DNA of 64,000 nt from Syntrophotalea acetylenivorans. Lineage in GTDB: Bacteria; Desulfobacterota; Desulfuromonadia; Desulfuromonadales; Syntrophotaleaceae. Shown one piece after another: positions 26,446 through 35,748 of the stretch; the stretch's first letter is position 1, and every line of letters begins with the position of its first letter. The stretch lies in NCBI RefSeq assembly GCF_001887775.1, contig NZ_CP015519.1:124001-188000 (forward strand), in the 5' to 3' direction. The notes beneath the pieces were generated by a model. It did no database searches. It was given only the letters and a program-made list of their open reading frames with translations, and was not told the DNA's origin. A program made the translations under genes and the position numbers.

Positions 26446-27021
26446 TTGAAGGTTGTAGCCGGTCTCGGCAACCCGGGGCCGGAGTACAGTGCTACCAGGC
26501 ATAATATCGGATTTATGGTCGCGGAGTTGTTTGCTGCCAGAAACGGTATTTCGCTGAAAAAAAAAGGTCATCAGGCATTCTATGGTGTGGGCCGTTGCAA
26601 CAATCAGGAGTTGTTGGTTTTGTTGCCGCAAACCTTTATGAACCGAAGCGGTGCCAGCGTCGGATCCGTGGTCAAGGCTCAACAGTTAATGATAGAAAAC
26701 CTGGTGGTGGTACACGACGAGATCGACTTGCCTTTCGGCACGCTGCGCATTAAGGCAGGGGGAGGGCACGGCGGTCATAACGGTCTGCGCGATATTCGCA
26801 CTGTGCTCGGTAGCGGCGATTTTATCAGGTTGCGCATCGGCGTTGGGCGACCTCCTGCCGGAGGAGATGTGGCTCGCCATGTTCTGCGCGAGTTTTCCCC
26901 TACAGAAAAAAAACAATTGGATGATCTGTTGTTGCTAGCGGTCGAGGCTCTGGAAATGCTTCTGAATGAAGGAGTCCAGCCAGCCATGAACGCTTTCAAC
27001 AATCGCGATATTTCACATTAA
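26446..27021 (+). CDS. pth: Peptidyl-tRNA hydrolase
   Basis: Frees tRNA from stalled peptidyl-tRNA. The 191 residues show [18 protein letters not shown] with catalytic His in RHNIG, the tRNA-binding [19 protein letters not shown] and [14 protein letters not shown]. The TTG start 11 bp after rplY is used because the family begins at [10 protein letters not shown] and no upstream start exists. Confidence 0.96.
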   Translation: MKVVAGLGNPGPEYSATRHNIGFMVAELFAARNGISLKKKGHQAFYGVGRCNNQELLVLLPQTFMNRSGASVGSVVKAQQLMIENLVVVHDEIDLPFGTLRIKAGGGHGGHNGLRDIRTVLGSGDFIRLRIGVGRPPAGGDVARHVLREFSPTEKKQLDDLLLLAVEALEMLLNEGVQPAMNAFNNRDISH

Positions 27022-27043
27022 TTCAGAGAGGGAAAGAGTCAAA

Positions 27044-29059
27044 ATGGAACTGCAAATGTATGCTCCAATTTTGGGGGCGATCGGATTTCTGATTGCCATC
27101 GTCATGTACAACGTCGTAAAGGCGCAACCCGTTGGCAACGATCGGATGAAAGAAATTTCCGATGCCATTCATAACGGCGCCATGGCTTTTCTTGGTCGCG
27201 AATACCGCGTTCTAGCATTCTTCATCATCCTGGTCTTTTTCGTCATTGCCATGGGTATGAACTTTGAAACCGCCTTCGCTTTCCTTGGCGGCGCTATCTG
27301 TTCAATGACTTGCGGTTTTATCGGTATGAAGGCCGCCACCCGTGCCAACGTTCGGACTACCGAGGCGGCGCGCCAATCGGGTCAGGCTAAGGCCCTGTCA
27401 GTATCCTTTAACGGCGGCGCCGTTATGGGTCTGGCCGTGGCTTCCCTTGGCCTGGTCGGCGTTGGTGTTGCTTTTATTTTCTTCGGTGGCAACCCCGAAA
27501 CCGCTAAATACATCAATGGTTTTGCCATGGGCGCTTCGTCCATCGCTCTCTTTGCCCGTGTAGGCGGCGGTATCTACACCAAGGCCGCCGATGTCGGTGC
27601 TGACCTGGTTGGTAAGGTCGAAGCCGGTATCCCGGAAGATGACCCCCGCAACCCTGGCGTTATTGCCGATAACGTAGGTGACTGCGTTGGTGACACCGCG
27701 GGTATGGGTGCGGATATTTTCGAATCCTACGTCGGCTCCATTATCGCTACTATCGCTATTGCCGCCGCTGCAAGCCCGGCTCTATTGGAAAAGCTCGGTG
27801 GTGGTGTGGATATCAAGGCGGCCGCCATGCTGTTGCCTTTGACCCTGGCCATGGTCGGCCTGATCTTTTCCGTCATCGGCATCGGTTCCATGAAGTTCCT
27901 GAAAGGAATCGATCCGGCCAAGGCTCTGCATTATACAACTTTTGTGGCTGCTGCCGGCTTTCTTGTCGCCGCCTTCTTCGTTATTAAGTCCTTCGGTATC
28001 AGCACCGGCGTTTTTTATGCCATTCTGGCCGGTACGCTGGCTGGCATCGCCATTGGTCAGATTACTGAATACTATACCGCTTCCAGCCCCGTCGCACGTA
28101 TCGCTGAAGCCAGTAAGACCGGCCCTGCTACTAACATCATCAACGGTCTGGCTGTAGGTCTTGAGTCTTGTGCTCTGCCGATCCTGATCATCTGTATCGG
28201 TATCTTTGTAGCCAATTATTTTGCCGGTCTGTACGGCATCGGTATCGCTGCTGTTGGCATGCTGGCTACCGTTGGCGTCACCATGACTGTCGATGCCTAC
28301 GGCCCCATCGCTGACAACGCCGGCGGTATCTCGGAAATGTGTGGACTCGGCCCTGATGTTCGTAAGATCACCGACGGTCTGGATGCCATCGGCAACACCA
28401 CCGCTGCTATCGGCAAGGGTTTCGCCATCGGTTCCGCAGCCCTGACCGCCTTGGCTCTCTTCTCCGCTTACGCTACCACGGTCAAGCTCGAAGCCATTAA
28501 CCTGATCAACCCCAGTGTCGTTATTGGCCTGTTGATCGGTGGCATGCTGCCCTTCCTGATCGGTGCCATGACCATGACCTCCGTCGGCCGTGCCGCCGGC
28601 AAGATGGTTGATGAGATCCGTCGTCAGTTCCGTGAGATCCCCGGCCTGCTCGAAGGCAAGCCCGAAGCCAAGCCCGAGCCAGAAAAGTGCATCGACATCT
28701 CGGCCCGTGCCGCTCTCCGCGAAATGGTTCTGCCCGGTGTTGTGGCTGTTGTTGCCCCGGTTCTGGTCGGTTTTGTTATCGGCAAGGAAGCTCTCGGCGG
28801 CATGCTCGCCGGTGCTACCCTGGCCGGTGTGCTGCTTGCCCTGATGATGTCCAATGGCGGCGGCGCTTGGGACAATGCCAAGAAGTACATCGAATCCGGC
28901 GAATTAGATGGTGAATCCAAAGGCGGCGAAGCCCACAAGGCTGCGGTTGTTGGCGATACCGTTGGCGACCCCTTCAAAGACACTTCCGGTCCCGCCATGA
29001 ACATTCTCATCAAGCTGATGAGCGTTGTGGCTCTGGTTATTGCACCGCTGCTGGTGTAA
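27044..29059 (+). CDS. hppA: Membrane-bound ion-pumping pyrophosphatase
   Basis: Uses pyrophosphate hydrolysis to pump H+ or Na+ across the inner membrane. At 671 residues with about 16 membrane segments it is full length. The substrate site [20 protein letters not shown] and [19 protein letters not shown], and the C-terminal [15 protein letters not shown], are intact. At the K+-dependence position it has [10 protein letters not shown] (Ala where K+-independent enzymes have Lys), so it should be of the K+-dependent subclass, which includes the Na+ pumps. The ion moved is not proven by sequence. Confidence 0.94.
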   Translation: MELQMYAPILGAIGFLIAIVMYNVVKAQPVGNDRMKEISDAIHNGAMAFLGREYRVLAFFIILVFFVIAMGMNFETAFAFLGGAICSMTCGFIGMKAATRANVRTTEAARQSGQAKALSVSFNGGAVMGLAVASLGLVGVGVAFIFFGGNPETAKYINGFAMGASSIALFARVGGGIYTKAADVGADLVGKVEAGIPEDDPRNPGVIADNVGDCVGDTAGMGADIFESYVGSIIATIAIAAAASPALLEKLGGGVDIKAAAMLLPLTLAMVGLIFSVIGIGSMKFLKGIDPAKALHYTTFVAAAGFLVAAFFVIKSFGISTGVFYAILAGTLAGIAIGQITEYYTASSPVARIAEASKTGPATNIINGLAVGLESCALPILIICIGIFVANYFAGLYGIGIAAVGMLATVGVTMTVDAYGPIADNAGGISEMCGLGPDVRKITDGLDAIGNTTAAIGKGFAIGSAALTALALFSAYATTVKLEAINLINPSVVIGLLIGGMLPFLIGAMTMTSVGRAAGKMVDEIRRQFREIPGLLEGKPEAKPEPEKCIDISARAALREMVLPGVVAVVAPVLVGFVIGKEALGGMLAGATLAGVLLALMMSNGGGAWDNAKKYIESGELDGESKGGEAHKAAVVGDTVGDPFKDTSGPAMNILIKLMSVVALVIAPLLV

Positions 29060-29080
29060 GGAACGAACCATAGAATGGAA

Positions 29081-29116
29081 ACGATAGCCGGGAGATTTTC
29101 CCGGCTATCGTTATTT
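29081..29116 (+). terminator. Intrinsic terminator after hppA
   Basis: ACGATAGCCGGGA pairs with TCCCGGCTATCGT (29081-29112), then TTATTT. It lies inside the unneeded upstream part of the ychF reading frame. Confidence 0.82.
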
Positions 29117-29173
29117 ACAGCCTGTTTAACAAAATGTTTTCTTTGTAACCAGCCTCTCATTCAGGAACATATC

Positions 29174-30268
29174 ATGGGTTTTAAGTGCGGCATCGTTGGC
29201 CTGCCCAATATTGGCAAGTCGACCATATTTAACGCCATAACTTCTGCAGGTGCAGAATCGGCTAACTATCCATTCTGTACCATTGAGCCTAATGTCGGAG
29301 TCGTAGCGGTCCCCGATAAACGCTTGGATGCTCTGGCCACCATCGTCGACCCCGAAAGGGTTCTGCCTACCACCATCGAATTTGTGGATATTGCAGGCCT
29401 GGTCAAGGGGGCCAGTAAGGGAGAGGGGCTCGGTAATCAGTTTCTGGGCAATATTCGCCAGGTCGATGCCATTGCGCACATCGTGCGTTGTTTTGACGAC
29501 ACCAATGTAGTACATGTGGATGGTGACGTTGATCCTTTGCGGGATATTGAGGTTATCCAGACCGAATTGAATCTGGCCGACTTGGATACGGTGGAAAAAC
29601 GCATCATCCGTAGTCAAAAACTGGCTAAAAGTGGTGATAAAAAGCTGCAATTCGAAGTTGAGATCCTTGAGCGAGTGCAGGCTTGTCTTAACGAGGGCCG
29701 CCCCGCACGGTCCCTGGGGCTTACGGCAGAAGAGTATCAGGTCATCGATGACTTGCATCTCATTACGGTAAAGCCTGTGCTTTATGTAGCTAATGTAGCT
29801 GAGGATGACTTGAATGGCGAACACGACTTTGCCAAAAAGGTTCAAGCTCATGCCGAATCAGAGGGAGCTCAGTTCGTCGCCATTTGCGGAAAGATTGAAG
29901 CCGAGGTGGCGGAGCTTGAGGAAGACGAAAAGATCGAATTCCTCAATGAACTGGGTCTGCGGGAATCCGGCCTCGACCGAATGATTCAGGCTGGCTATAA
30001 GTTGCTCGGCTTGATCACCTATTTCACTGCCGGTAAAAAAGAAGTTCGTGCCTGGACCGTCACCGACGGATCTAAAGCTCCGGCTGCGGCAGGTGTCATC
30101 CATACGGATTTTGAAAAAGGATTTATTCGTGCCGAGGTTATCGGTTACGATGACTATATCGCTTCTTCCGGCGAAACAGGGGCTAAAGAGAAGGGCCTGA
30201 TGCGCCTGGAGGGTAAAGAGTATCTGGTCGTTGACGGTGATGTCATGCATTTCCGATTTAACGTCTGA
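29174..30268 (+). CDS. ychF: Redox-regulated ATPase/GTPase YchF (OLA1 family)
   Basis: A ribosome-associated Obg-related ATPase. The 364 residues start at [17 protein letters not shown], with G2/G3 regions ([18 protein letters not shown]), the altered NxxE specificity motif (NVAEDD) that marks YchF as an ATPase, and the C-terminal TGS-like domain ([20 protein letters not shown]). The start at 29174 matches the family; earlier in-frame codons run through the hppA terminator. Its TGA stop is the first triplet of a repeat element. Confidence 0.96.
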   Translation: MGFKCGIVGLPNIGKSTIFNAITSAGAESANYPFCTIEPNVGVVAVPDKRLDALATIVDPERVLPTTIEFVDIAGLVKGASKGEGLGNQFLGNIRQVDAIAHIVRCFDDTNVVHVDGDVDPLRDIEVIQTELNLADLDTVEKRIIRSQKLAKSGDKKLQFEVEILERVQACLNEGRPARSLGLTAEEYQVIDDLHLITVKPVLYVANVAEDDLNGEHDFAKKVQAHAESEGAQFVAICGKIEAEVAELEEDEKIEFLNELGLRESGLDRMIQAGYKLLGLITYFTAGKKEVRAWTVTDGSKAPAAAGVIHTDFEKGFIRAEVIGYDDYIASSGETGAKEKGLMRLEGKEYLVVDGDVMHFRFNV

Positions 30269-30418
30269 TAGCGTCACAAAAATTCCGACCTTCGGCGTTA
30301 CGGCGTTGTTCAGGACCTCGACATACCGGATGTATGCCTTCACCCCTGAGCAATCACCAGGCCTTGTAGGTCGAAAAATTTGTTTAGCCATCCTATGAGT
30401 TTTTGCGGATGCTTTGAT
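30266..30418 (+). repeat. Intergenic palindromic repeat, copy 4
   Basis: Starts with TGATAGCGTCACAAAAATTC directly at the ychF stop and continues CCGACCTTCGGCGTTACGG, CAGGACCTCGACATACC, GCCTTCACCCCTGA, CACCAGGCC, GTAGGTCGAAAAATTTG, GCCATC, ATGAGTTTTTGCGGATGC. The same layout as copies 1-3. It separates ychF from the ribosomal protein operon. Confidence 0.84.
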
Positions 30419-30506
30419 TTTTAATCGAGGAAGGCGGCAACCGTTTCAGGAATAAGCATTGTAAACTTCCGTCGCTTATGCTAATAAACATGGTTCTGTT
30501 TTTTCT

Positions 30507-30547
30507 GGGCATGGTGCCCGCTCCTTGCTCCGAATTGGCTTCGGGGC
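30507..30547 (+). promoter_or_regulatory. Hairpins in the rpsF leader (possible S6:S18 site)
   Basis: Two hairpins lie in the leader of rpsF: GGGC-ATGGT-GCCC (30507-30519) and GCTCCGAA (30527-30534) with TTCGGGGC (30540-30547). Many bacteria autoregulate rpsF-rpsR through a leader RNA that binds S6:S18 with a conserved CCG; a CCG is present in the second stem. The match is loose. Confidence 0.35.
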
Positions 30548-30574
30548 TACTAACTCTAGAGGAGAACGTCGAAC

Positions 30575-30937
30575 ATGCGTACTTACGAACACATTTTCAT
30601 TGTACATCCGGAGGTGGTCGGTGATGACTACGCCGCTATCCTGGATAAGTTCAAAAACATTCTGACCGAGCAGGGTGCCAACATCCTCAAGGTGGATGAG
30701 TGGGGCGCGCGCAAGCTCGCCTATCCGGTCAAAAAGCAGACTCGCGGTACTTACGTACTGATGACTTTCGAAGCCGGTGCCAAGGTTATCGCCGAGTTCG
30801 AGCGTCGTTTGCGTCTGGATGAAAAAATCATCAAGTTTCAGACCATCGTGCTGCCTAACGGGGTTGAGATCGCTGCTGAGGAACCTGCTGAAGAGGCTCC
30901 CGCTACCGAAGGCCCTGCTGCTGAAGAGACCGCTTAA
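30575..30937 (+). CDS. rpsF: 30S ribosomal protein S6 (bS6)
   Basis: Binds 16S rRNA together with S18. The 120 residues show the S6 fold (EHIFIVHPEVVGDDYAAIL; ARKLAYPVKKQTRGTYVLM) followed by an acidic Ala/Glu-rich tail from about residue 98, longer than the core family but common in these bacteria. AGAGGAG lies at good spacing. First gene of rpsF-rpsR-DUF2232-rplI-dnaB. Confidence 0.97.
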   Translation: MRTYEHIFIVHPEVVGDDYAAILDKFKNILTEQGANILKVDEWGARKLAYPVKKQTRGTYVLMTFEAGAKVIAEFERRLRLDEKIIKFQTIVLPNGVEIAAEEPAEEAPATEGPAAEETA

Positions 30938-30970
30938 CATTTATTCTCGAAACCGAAAAGGATTCATCAT

Positions 30971-31249
30971 ATGGCTTATCAGAAACGTCCCGCCGCTGGT
31001 GGTAAGAGTTCTACTTTCCGTCGTCGTTTTTCCCGTCGTAAAGGTTGCCGGTTCTGTGGCGACAAATCCATGAAGATCGATTACAAAGAAGTTCGTAACT
31101 TGCGTTACTTCATTTCTGAGCGCGGCAAGATTGTACCTCGCCGTATCTCCGGTTGCTGTGCAGATCATCAGCGCAAAGTGTGTGAAGCGATCAAGCGTGC
31201 ACGCAATATTGCCCTGCTGCCCTTTACCGCAAGCCACTCTCTCGATTAA
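30971..31249 (+). CDS. rpsR: 30S ribosomal protein S18 (bS18)
   Basis: Small-subunit protein that pairs with S6. The 92 residues have the basic N-terminus and the core [19 protein letters not shown]. Cysteines in CRFCGDK and [12 protein letters not shown] suggest the zinc-binding variant of S18. Confidence 0.97.
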   Translation: MAYQKRPAAGGKSSTFRRRFSRRKGCRFCGDKSMKIDYKEVRNLRYFISERGKIVPRRISGCCADHQRKVCEAIKRARNIALLPFTASHSLD

Positions 31250-31279
31250 ATCGAAGACCGTTACAACGGGAGGGTGTTT

Positions 31280-32209
31280 GTGAAGCAGGTTCAGGCTGGT
31301 AGCTTTATCGTTGGCGCAACACTGGTGACTCTGTTGCTGCAGGGCAGTGTCGGACTGTTGCCGGTTGGTGCGTTGGCAGCTCTATTAGTACCTTTGCCGG
31401 CTGCGTATGTGGTTATGCGCTTCGGTCTGACGGCTGGCTGTCTGGTGGTGGCGGGCACGAGTGGGATTGCTTACGGTCTGATCAGCCAGGTGGCTGCAGT
31501 GGGCTACCTGGTGCAGTTTGGCGCTCCCGCACTGCTACTGAGTCTGTTGCTCAGACGCGGCGTCGACTGGTGCCGCGCTACCGGTTGGAGCCTCATTCTA
31601 CTGCTTGCTACCGGTGGGCTGTTTTTGTTGGCCATGGCCGTCCAACAACAGACCGAGCTGACCACCCTCGTTGAAAGTTATCTTCAGGTAGAGATCAATA
31701 CTGCCCTGACATTGGCCAAGGACATGGAACTGCCGGCAGCTCAGGCGGCCCAGTTCGAAAAGACCGTACGCAACACCGGAGCCTTGCTGTTGCAGGTGTA
31801 TCCTGCAGCAGCTGCAGTTGGATACGGTCTTTTGTTATTGATCACCCAACTTGGTCTGAGTTTGGCCGCCCGCTCTCGATACAGCATCCCCGGGATACCT
31901 TTTGATCAATGGAAGGTTCCGGAGGTTTGGATCTGGGGACTGATTCTTTCAGGAGCTGGCGTCTTGTTGGCCAACGGGGGACTGGAAACAGCAGCCCTCA
32001 ATCTGTTGGTGGTCATGCTGGCCCTCTACTTTTTGCAGGGTCTGGCTATTGTGAAGTACTTTTTCCGTACGCGCAGGGTTTCAACTCCGCTACGGACTTT
32101 GGGCTATGTGCTTTTAGCGACACTCAACCCGTTGCCGGTACTGGTTGCCGGAATCGGAGTTTTCGATTTGTGGATTGATTTTAGAAAACCACGAAAAACA
32201 GAGGACTAG
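31280..32209 (+). CDS. DUF2232 (YybS-like) membrane protein
   Basis: An uncharacterised inner-membrane protein of 309 residues with about eight hydrophobic segments. Its place between rpsR and rplI is conserved in Desulfuromonadales and Firmicutes, where YybS-type DUF2232 proteins occur. GTG 31280 is chosen because GGGAGG (31268-31273) abuts the alternative GTG at 31274. No catalytic motif can be seen. Confidence 0.78.
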   Translation: MKQVQAGSFIVGATLVTLLLQGSVGLLPVGALAALLVPLPAAYVVMRFGLTAGCLVVAGTSGIAYGLISQVAAVGYLVQFGAPALLLSLLLRRGVDWCRATGWSLILLLATGGLFLLAMAVQQQTELTTLVESYLQVEINTALTLAKDMELPAAQAAQFEKTVRNTGALLLQVYPAAAAVGYGLLLLITQLGLSLAARSRYSIPGIPFDQWKVPEVWIWGLILSGAGVLLANGGLETAALNLLVVMLALYFLQGLAIVKYFFRTRRVSTPLRTLGYVLLATLNPLPVLVAGIGVFDLWIDFRKPRKTED

Positions 32210-32231
32210 ATCCTTTTTTTTGGAGGAAGCG

Positions 32232-32681
32232 ATGGATATCATTCTTGTAGAAAATGTCGATGGTCTCGGCAATATCGGTGACCTGGTAAGCGTTAAGGCC
32301 GGTTACGCTCGTAACTACCTTATTCCGCAAAAATTTGCTGTTGCAGCCAATTCCCGCAACATTAAAGAAATGGAACACCAGAAGCGTCAACTGGAGCGTA
32401 AAGCGCAGAAGGTGATGCAGGCTTCTGAAGTAATTAAAGGTCAGATTGAGGCCTTGAGCTGCGAATTTGCCCTTCGCGCCGGCGAAGAAGGCAAACTGTT
32501 CGGTTCGGTGACCACCATGGAACTCGCTGCTAAAATCAGCGAAGCCGGCATCGAAATCGACCGTAAGAAAATTCAACTCGACGAGCCCATCAAGAACCTG
32601 GGAGAGTTCGAGATTCCGGTCAAGCTGCCCGCCGGTGTTGTGGCGAACCTCAAGGTTGCCGTTGTTGCCAGCGAAGAGTAG
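32232..32681 (+). CDS. rplI: 50S ribosomal protein L9 (bL9)
   Basis: Large-subunit protein near the L1 stalk. The 149 residues start with the signature MDIILVENVDGLGNIGDLV and GYARNYLIP; a long helix (KEMEHQKRQLERKAQKVMQA) links the two RNA-binding domains. TGGAGGAAG precedes the ATG at 32232, and the longer in-frame extension back to 32145 lies inside the upstream gene. Confidence 0.97.
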   Translation: MDIILVENVDGLGNIGDLVSVKAGYARNYLIPQKFAVAANSRNIKEMEHQKRQLERKAQKVMQASEVIKGQIEALSCEFALRAGEEGKLFGSVTTMELAAKISEAGIEIDRKKIQLDEPIKNLGEFEIPVKLPAGVVANLKVAVVASEE

Positions 32682-32690
32682 TAATGTACG

Positions 32691-32726
32691 CTTGCCGAAG
32701 GAAGGTTTTGTTCTTCCTTCGGCAAG
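32691..32726 (+). terminator. Strong stem-loop between rplI and dnaB
   Basis: A perfect 14-bp stem (32691-32704 with 32713-32726) and an 8-nt loop. The following sequence is only moderately T-rich (TAGCTTTCTTG), so it may attenuate rather than stop transcription into dnaB 27 bp on. Confidence 0.65.
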
Positions 32727-32752
32727 TAGCTTTCTTGTAGTTGGACTGAAGC

Positions 32753-34123
32753 ATGAGTGAACAGTCGTCCCACCGTCTTCCACCGCAAAGCCTTGAAGGG
32801 GAAATGTCCGTCCTTGGCGGCATTCTGCTGGAAAATGAAGCCCTCAACAAGGCCCTGGAACTCCTGCGGCCTGAAGACTTCTATCGCGAAAGTCATCGCA
32901 AGATTTTTTCCGCACTCATCGATCTATCCGATCGTGGCGAACCTGCCGACCTGGTTACCCTGACCTCTACCCTGCAAAAAAAAGGTGAACTGGAAGAAGT
33001 TGGCGGCAGCAGTTATCTCGGCGTTTTGGTCGATTATGTTCCGACGGCCGCTAACATCGGCTATTATTGCCGAATGGTCAAAGAAAAAGCTTTGGCCCGG
33101 CATATGATTCACGTTTCCACTGAAATTGCCACTCGAGGTTATGAAGGCGGCGATATCGAGGAAACCCTCGATTGGGCCGAAAAGTCGATCTTTGAGATCA
33201 GCGGCATGAAGAGCCGCCCGTCCTACTTCTCCACCCGCGAGATCATGCAGGACACCTTCAAGAACATCGAAAAGCTCTATCAGCGTAAAGAACTGGTTAC
33301 CGGTGTTCCGACAGGCTTTACCGATCTTGACACCATGACCGCCGGTATGCAGCCATCCGACCTGGTCATCATTGCCGGTCGCCCCTCCATGGGTAAGACC
33401 GCTTTCATTCTCAACATCGTTGAAAATGCCGGACTCCGCGCCGAACCCCAGGTTCCGACCCTGGTTTTTTCTCTGGAAATGAGTAAGGAACAGCTTGTGC
33501 AGCGTATGCTCTGTTCCGTTTCCCGTGTCGATGCCAGTCGCCTGCGGACCGGCCACCTGGTAGATTCTGACTGGGGTAAGCTCACAGACGGTGCCGGCAA
33601 GCTTTCCGATGCTCCCATTTTTATCGACGATACCCCGGCTATCACCGTGCTGGAGTTGCGAGCCAAGGCCCGCCGCCTTAAAGCCGAGCGCGACCTGGGC
33701 TTGGTCGTAGTCGATTATCTTCAGCTCATGCAAGGTCACAATTCCGAGAGCCGTCAACAAGAGATTTCGGAAATTTCCCGTTCTCTTAAAGCCCTGGCCA
33801 AGGAACTTAATATTCCGGTTATCGCCCTGTCTCAGCTTAACCGTTCCTTGGAAAACCGTACGGACAAGCGACCGATTATGGCCGATTTGCGCGAATCAGG
33901 TGCTATTGAGCAGGATGCCGACGTGATCATGTTCATCTATCGCGAAGCGGTTTATTGCGAAGATTGCAAAAGCCGGGATCGCAGCTGCGAGAAGGGACAT
34001 GAAAAAGACGCGGAAATCGTGATAGGTAAACAGCGTAACGGTCCCATTGGTACCGTGCACCTGACCTTTCAGGGGCAGTTTACCCGCTTCGAAAATCAAT
34101 CCAAGAGGCAGGAGGGGTATTAA
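32753..34123 (+). CDS. dnaB: Replicative DNA helicase
   Basis: Hexameric 5'-3' helicase that opens the replication fork. The 456 residues have the N-terminal DnaB domain (about 1-105), linker helix, and RecA-type core with Walker A GRPSMGKTAF, Walker B LGLVVVDYLQLMQG, DLRESGAIEQDADV and the C-terminal GKQRNGPIGTVHLTF. An unusual Cys/His insertion, C402-x2-C405-x6-C412-x3-H416, lies just before the last motif, where E. coli DnaB has a plain loop. A terminator follows. Confidence 0.96.
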   Translation: MSEQSSHRLPPQSLEGEMSVLGGILLENEALNKALELLRPEDFYRESHRKIFSALIDLSDRGEPADLVTLTSTLQKKGELEEVGGSSYLGVLVDYVPTAANIGYYCRMVKEKALARHMIHVSTEIATRGYEGGDIEETLDWAEKSIFEISGMKSRPSYFSTREIMQDTFKNIEKLYQRKELVTGVPTGFTDLDTMTAGMQPSDLVIIAGRPSMGKTAFILNIVENAGLRAEPQVPTLVFSLEMSKEQLVQRMLCSVSRVDASRLRTGHLVDSDWGKLTDGAGKLSDAPIFIDDTPAITVLELRAKARRLKAERDLGLVVVDYLQLMQGHNSESRQQEISEISRSLKALAKELNIPVIALSQLNRSLENRTDKRPIMADLRESGAIEQDADVIMFIYREAVYCEDCKSRDRSCEKGHEKDAEIVIGKQRNGPIGTVHLTFQGQFTRFENQSKRQEGY

Positions 34124-34166
34124 ACCAAAACTGTCCGGATGGAGAATCTTTGGTAGCCAACGAATT

Positions 34167-34207
34167 AAAAAATCCCCCAACCCGAAAGGGCTTGGGGGAT
34201 TTTTTTG
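34167..34207 (+). terminator. Intrinsic terminator after dnaB
   Basis: AAAATCCCCCAACCC and GGGCTTGGGGGATTTTTTT pair with a GAAA-type loop; A-rich and T-rich feet allow use from both sides, fitting the convergent dnaB and ntrC-like genes. Confidence 0.9.
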
Positions 34208-34254
34208 TTGAATCGGTATCTTAGCCAGATCGACGGACTTCCTTCGCTCCTGGC

Positions 34255-35691
34255 TTAGACATTCTTGATGTCGATATCCAGGGTTTGAATCTTCTTCCGC
34301 AGCGTGTTGCGATTGATGCCCAGGATCTCAGACGCCCTCACCTGGTTGGAGCGGGTCTTTTCAAGAATGATTTTGATCAGAGGTCTCTCCATCTGGTGCA
34401 TGACCATCTCGTAAAGGTTGTCCAGTTCCTGAACATCCATTTGAGCGAAACTGCTGCGTAACTTTTTGGAGATCAAGGCTTCCAGGGATTCATCGACTTC
34501 CGCCGCAGCTCCTCCCTGGGGTTGCAGGCTAGGAAAGTCTTCAGGGGTCAATAGCGCGTCAGCCGAAAGCAGCGCTGCCCGCCGCAGGCTATTTTCCAGT
34601 TCGCGGATATTCCCTGGCCAATCGTGTCGCATAAGCAGGTCCATGGCTTCTTTGGTGCAACCACGGGTTTGAACGTTCAATTCCTGTTGGGCGCGGGGGA
34701 TAAAATAGTCGACCAGCAGCGGGATGTCGCTGCGTCGATCGCGCAACGGTGGAATATTGATTGGCACCACGTTCAGGCGGTAGTAGAGGTCCTCCCGGAA
34801 AGCCCGGCTGCGAACCTGCTCTTCCAGGTTCTGGTTGGTGGCAGCGACAATGCGTACATCGACGGGGATGGAGGTGCTGCCTCCGGTACGGGTAATTTCT
34901 TTTTCTTGCAGAACCCGGAGCAACTTAGCCTGCAGATCCAGAGGCATGTCGCCGATTTCGTCAAGAAACAGGGTGCCGCCGCTGGCCTGCTCAAACTTAC
35001 CTATTTTTCGCTCGGTTGCGCCGGTAAAGGCCCCTTTTTCGTAGCCGAATAGTTCGCTCTCAAGGAGTTCGCTGGGGATGGCCGCGCAGTTGAGGGCTAG
35101 AAAAGCCTTACCCAGCCGCGGGCTGTTGTAATGAATAGCTCGAGCGACCAATTCCTTGCCTGTTCCGCTTTCGCCGGTGATGAGCACGGTGACATCCGTC
35201 GGGGCGACCCGACCAAGAATTTTATAAATGTCCTGCATCGGCTGGCTCTTGCCGATAATGGTGCGGTCGAGATGGTAATGGTCCTTGATTTCGTCCTTGA
35301 GTCGCCTTATTTCCTCGGTAGCCGAAGAGGCGTTTTGGGCCTTAAGGATGATGGCGTCGAGGGCATCGAGGTCAAAGGGTTTGGTGAGATAGTCATAGGC
35401 GCCAAGGCGCATGGCTTCGACGGCATTTTTCATGGTCGACTCGGCGGTCATGATGATCACCATCATTTCCGGACGCTGTTCGCGAAATTCGCTGAGCAGG
35501 TCGAGACCGGAAATACCAGGCATTTTTATATCGAGTATCGCAAGATCGTAGGTGTTCTTTTCTACCTGTGCTTTGGCCGCGGTGCCGTCGGCTACCGTAT
35601 CAACGGTAAAACCCTTTTTGGTCAGGGCCTTGGCCAGAACCCAGGCAATGCTCTGTTCGTCATCCGCTACCAGAATTCGCTGGATGGACAT
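34255..35691 (-). CDS. Sigma-54-dependent response regulator (NtrC family)
   Basis: Transcription activator of sigma-54 promoters, 478 residues: receiver (1-120; phospho-Asp in LAILDIKMPGISG), AAA+ domain (about 140-380) with Walker A GESGTGKELVARAIH, the sigma-54-contact loop GAFTGAT and VLQEKEITRTGG, and a Fis-type HTH at the end (ASEILGINRNTLRKKI). Last of the operon dusB-ntrB-ntrC. By position and domain order it is the NtrC counterpart and may be the GnfM-type activator known in Geobacter; its targets are not shown by sequence. Confidence 0.93.
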   Translation of the reverse strand: MSIQRILVADDEQSIAWVLAKALTKKGFTVDTVADGTAAKAQVEKNTYDLAILDIKMPGISGLDLLSEFREQRPEMMVIIMTAESTMKNAVEAMRLGAYDYLTKPFDLDALDAIILKAQNASSATEEIRRLKDEIKDHYHLDRTIIGKSQPMQDIYKILGRVAPTDVTVLITGESGTGKELVARAIHYNSPRLGKAFLALNCAAIPSELLESELFGYEKGAFTGATERKIGKFEQASGGTLFLDEIGDMPLDLQAKLLRVLQEKEITRTGGSTSIPVDVRIVAATNQNLEEQVRSRAFREDLYYRLNVVPINIPPLRDRRSDIPLLVDYFIPRAQQELNVQTRGCTKEAMDLLMRHDWPGNIRELENSLRRAALLSADALLTPEDFPSLQPQGGAAAEVDESLEALISKKLRSSFAQMDVQELDNLYEMVMHQMERPLIKIILEKTRSNQVRASEILGINRNTLRKKIQTLDIDIKNV

Positions 35692-35748
35692 GAATGTTTA
35701 CCTTTCTCTAAAAAACTCCAATAGGCGAAGGGAAAAGTCCGACAGTAA

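Noticed and set aside
34624-35052. Open frame opposite the NtrC-like gene
   Set aside because: Antisense shadow; no domain and no RBS.
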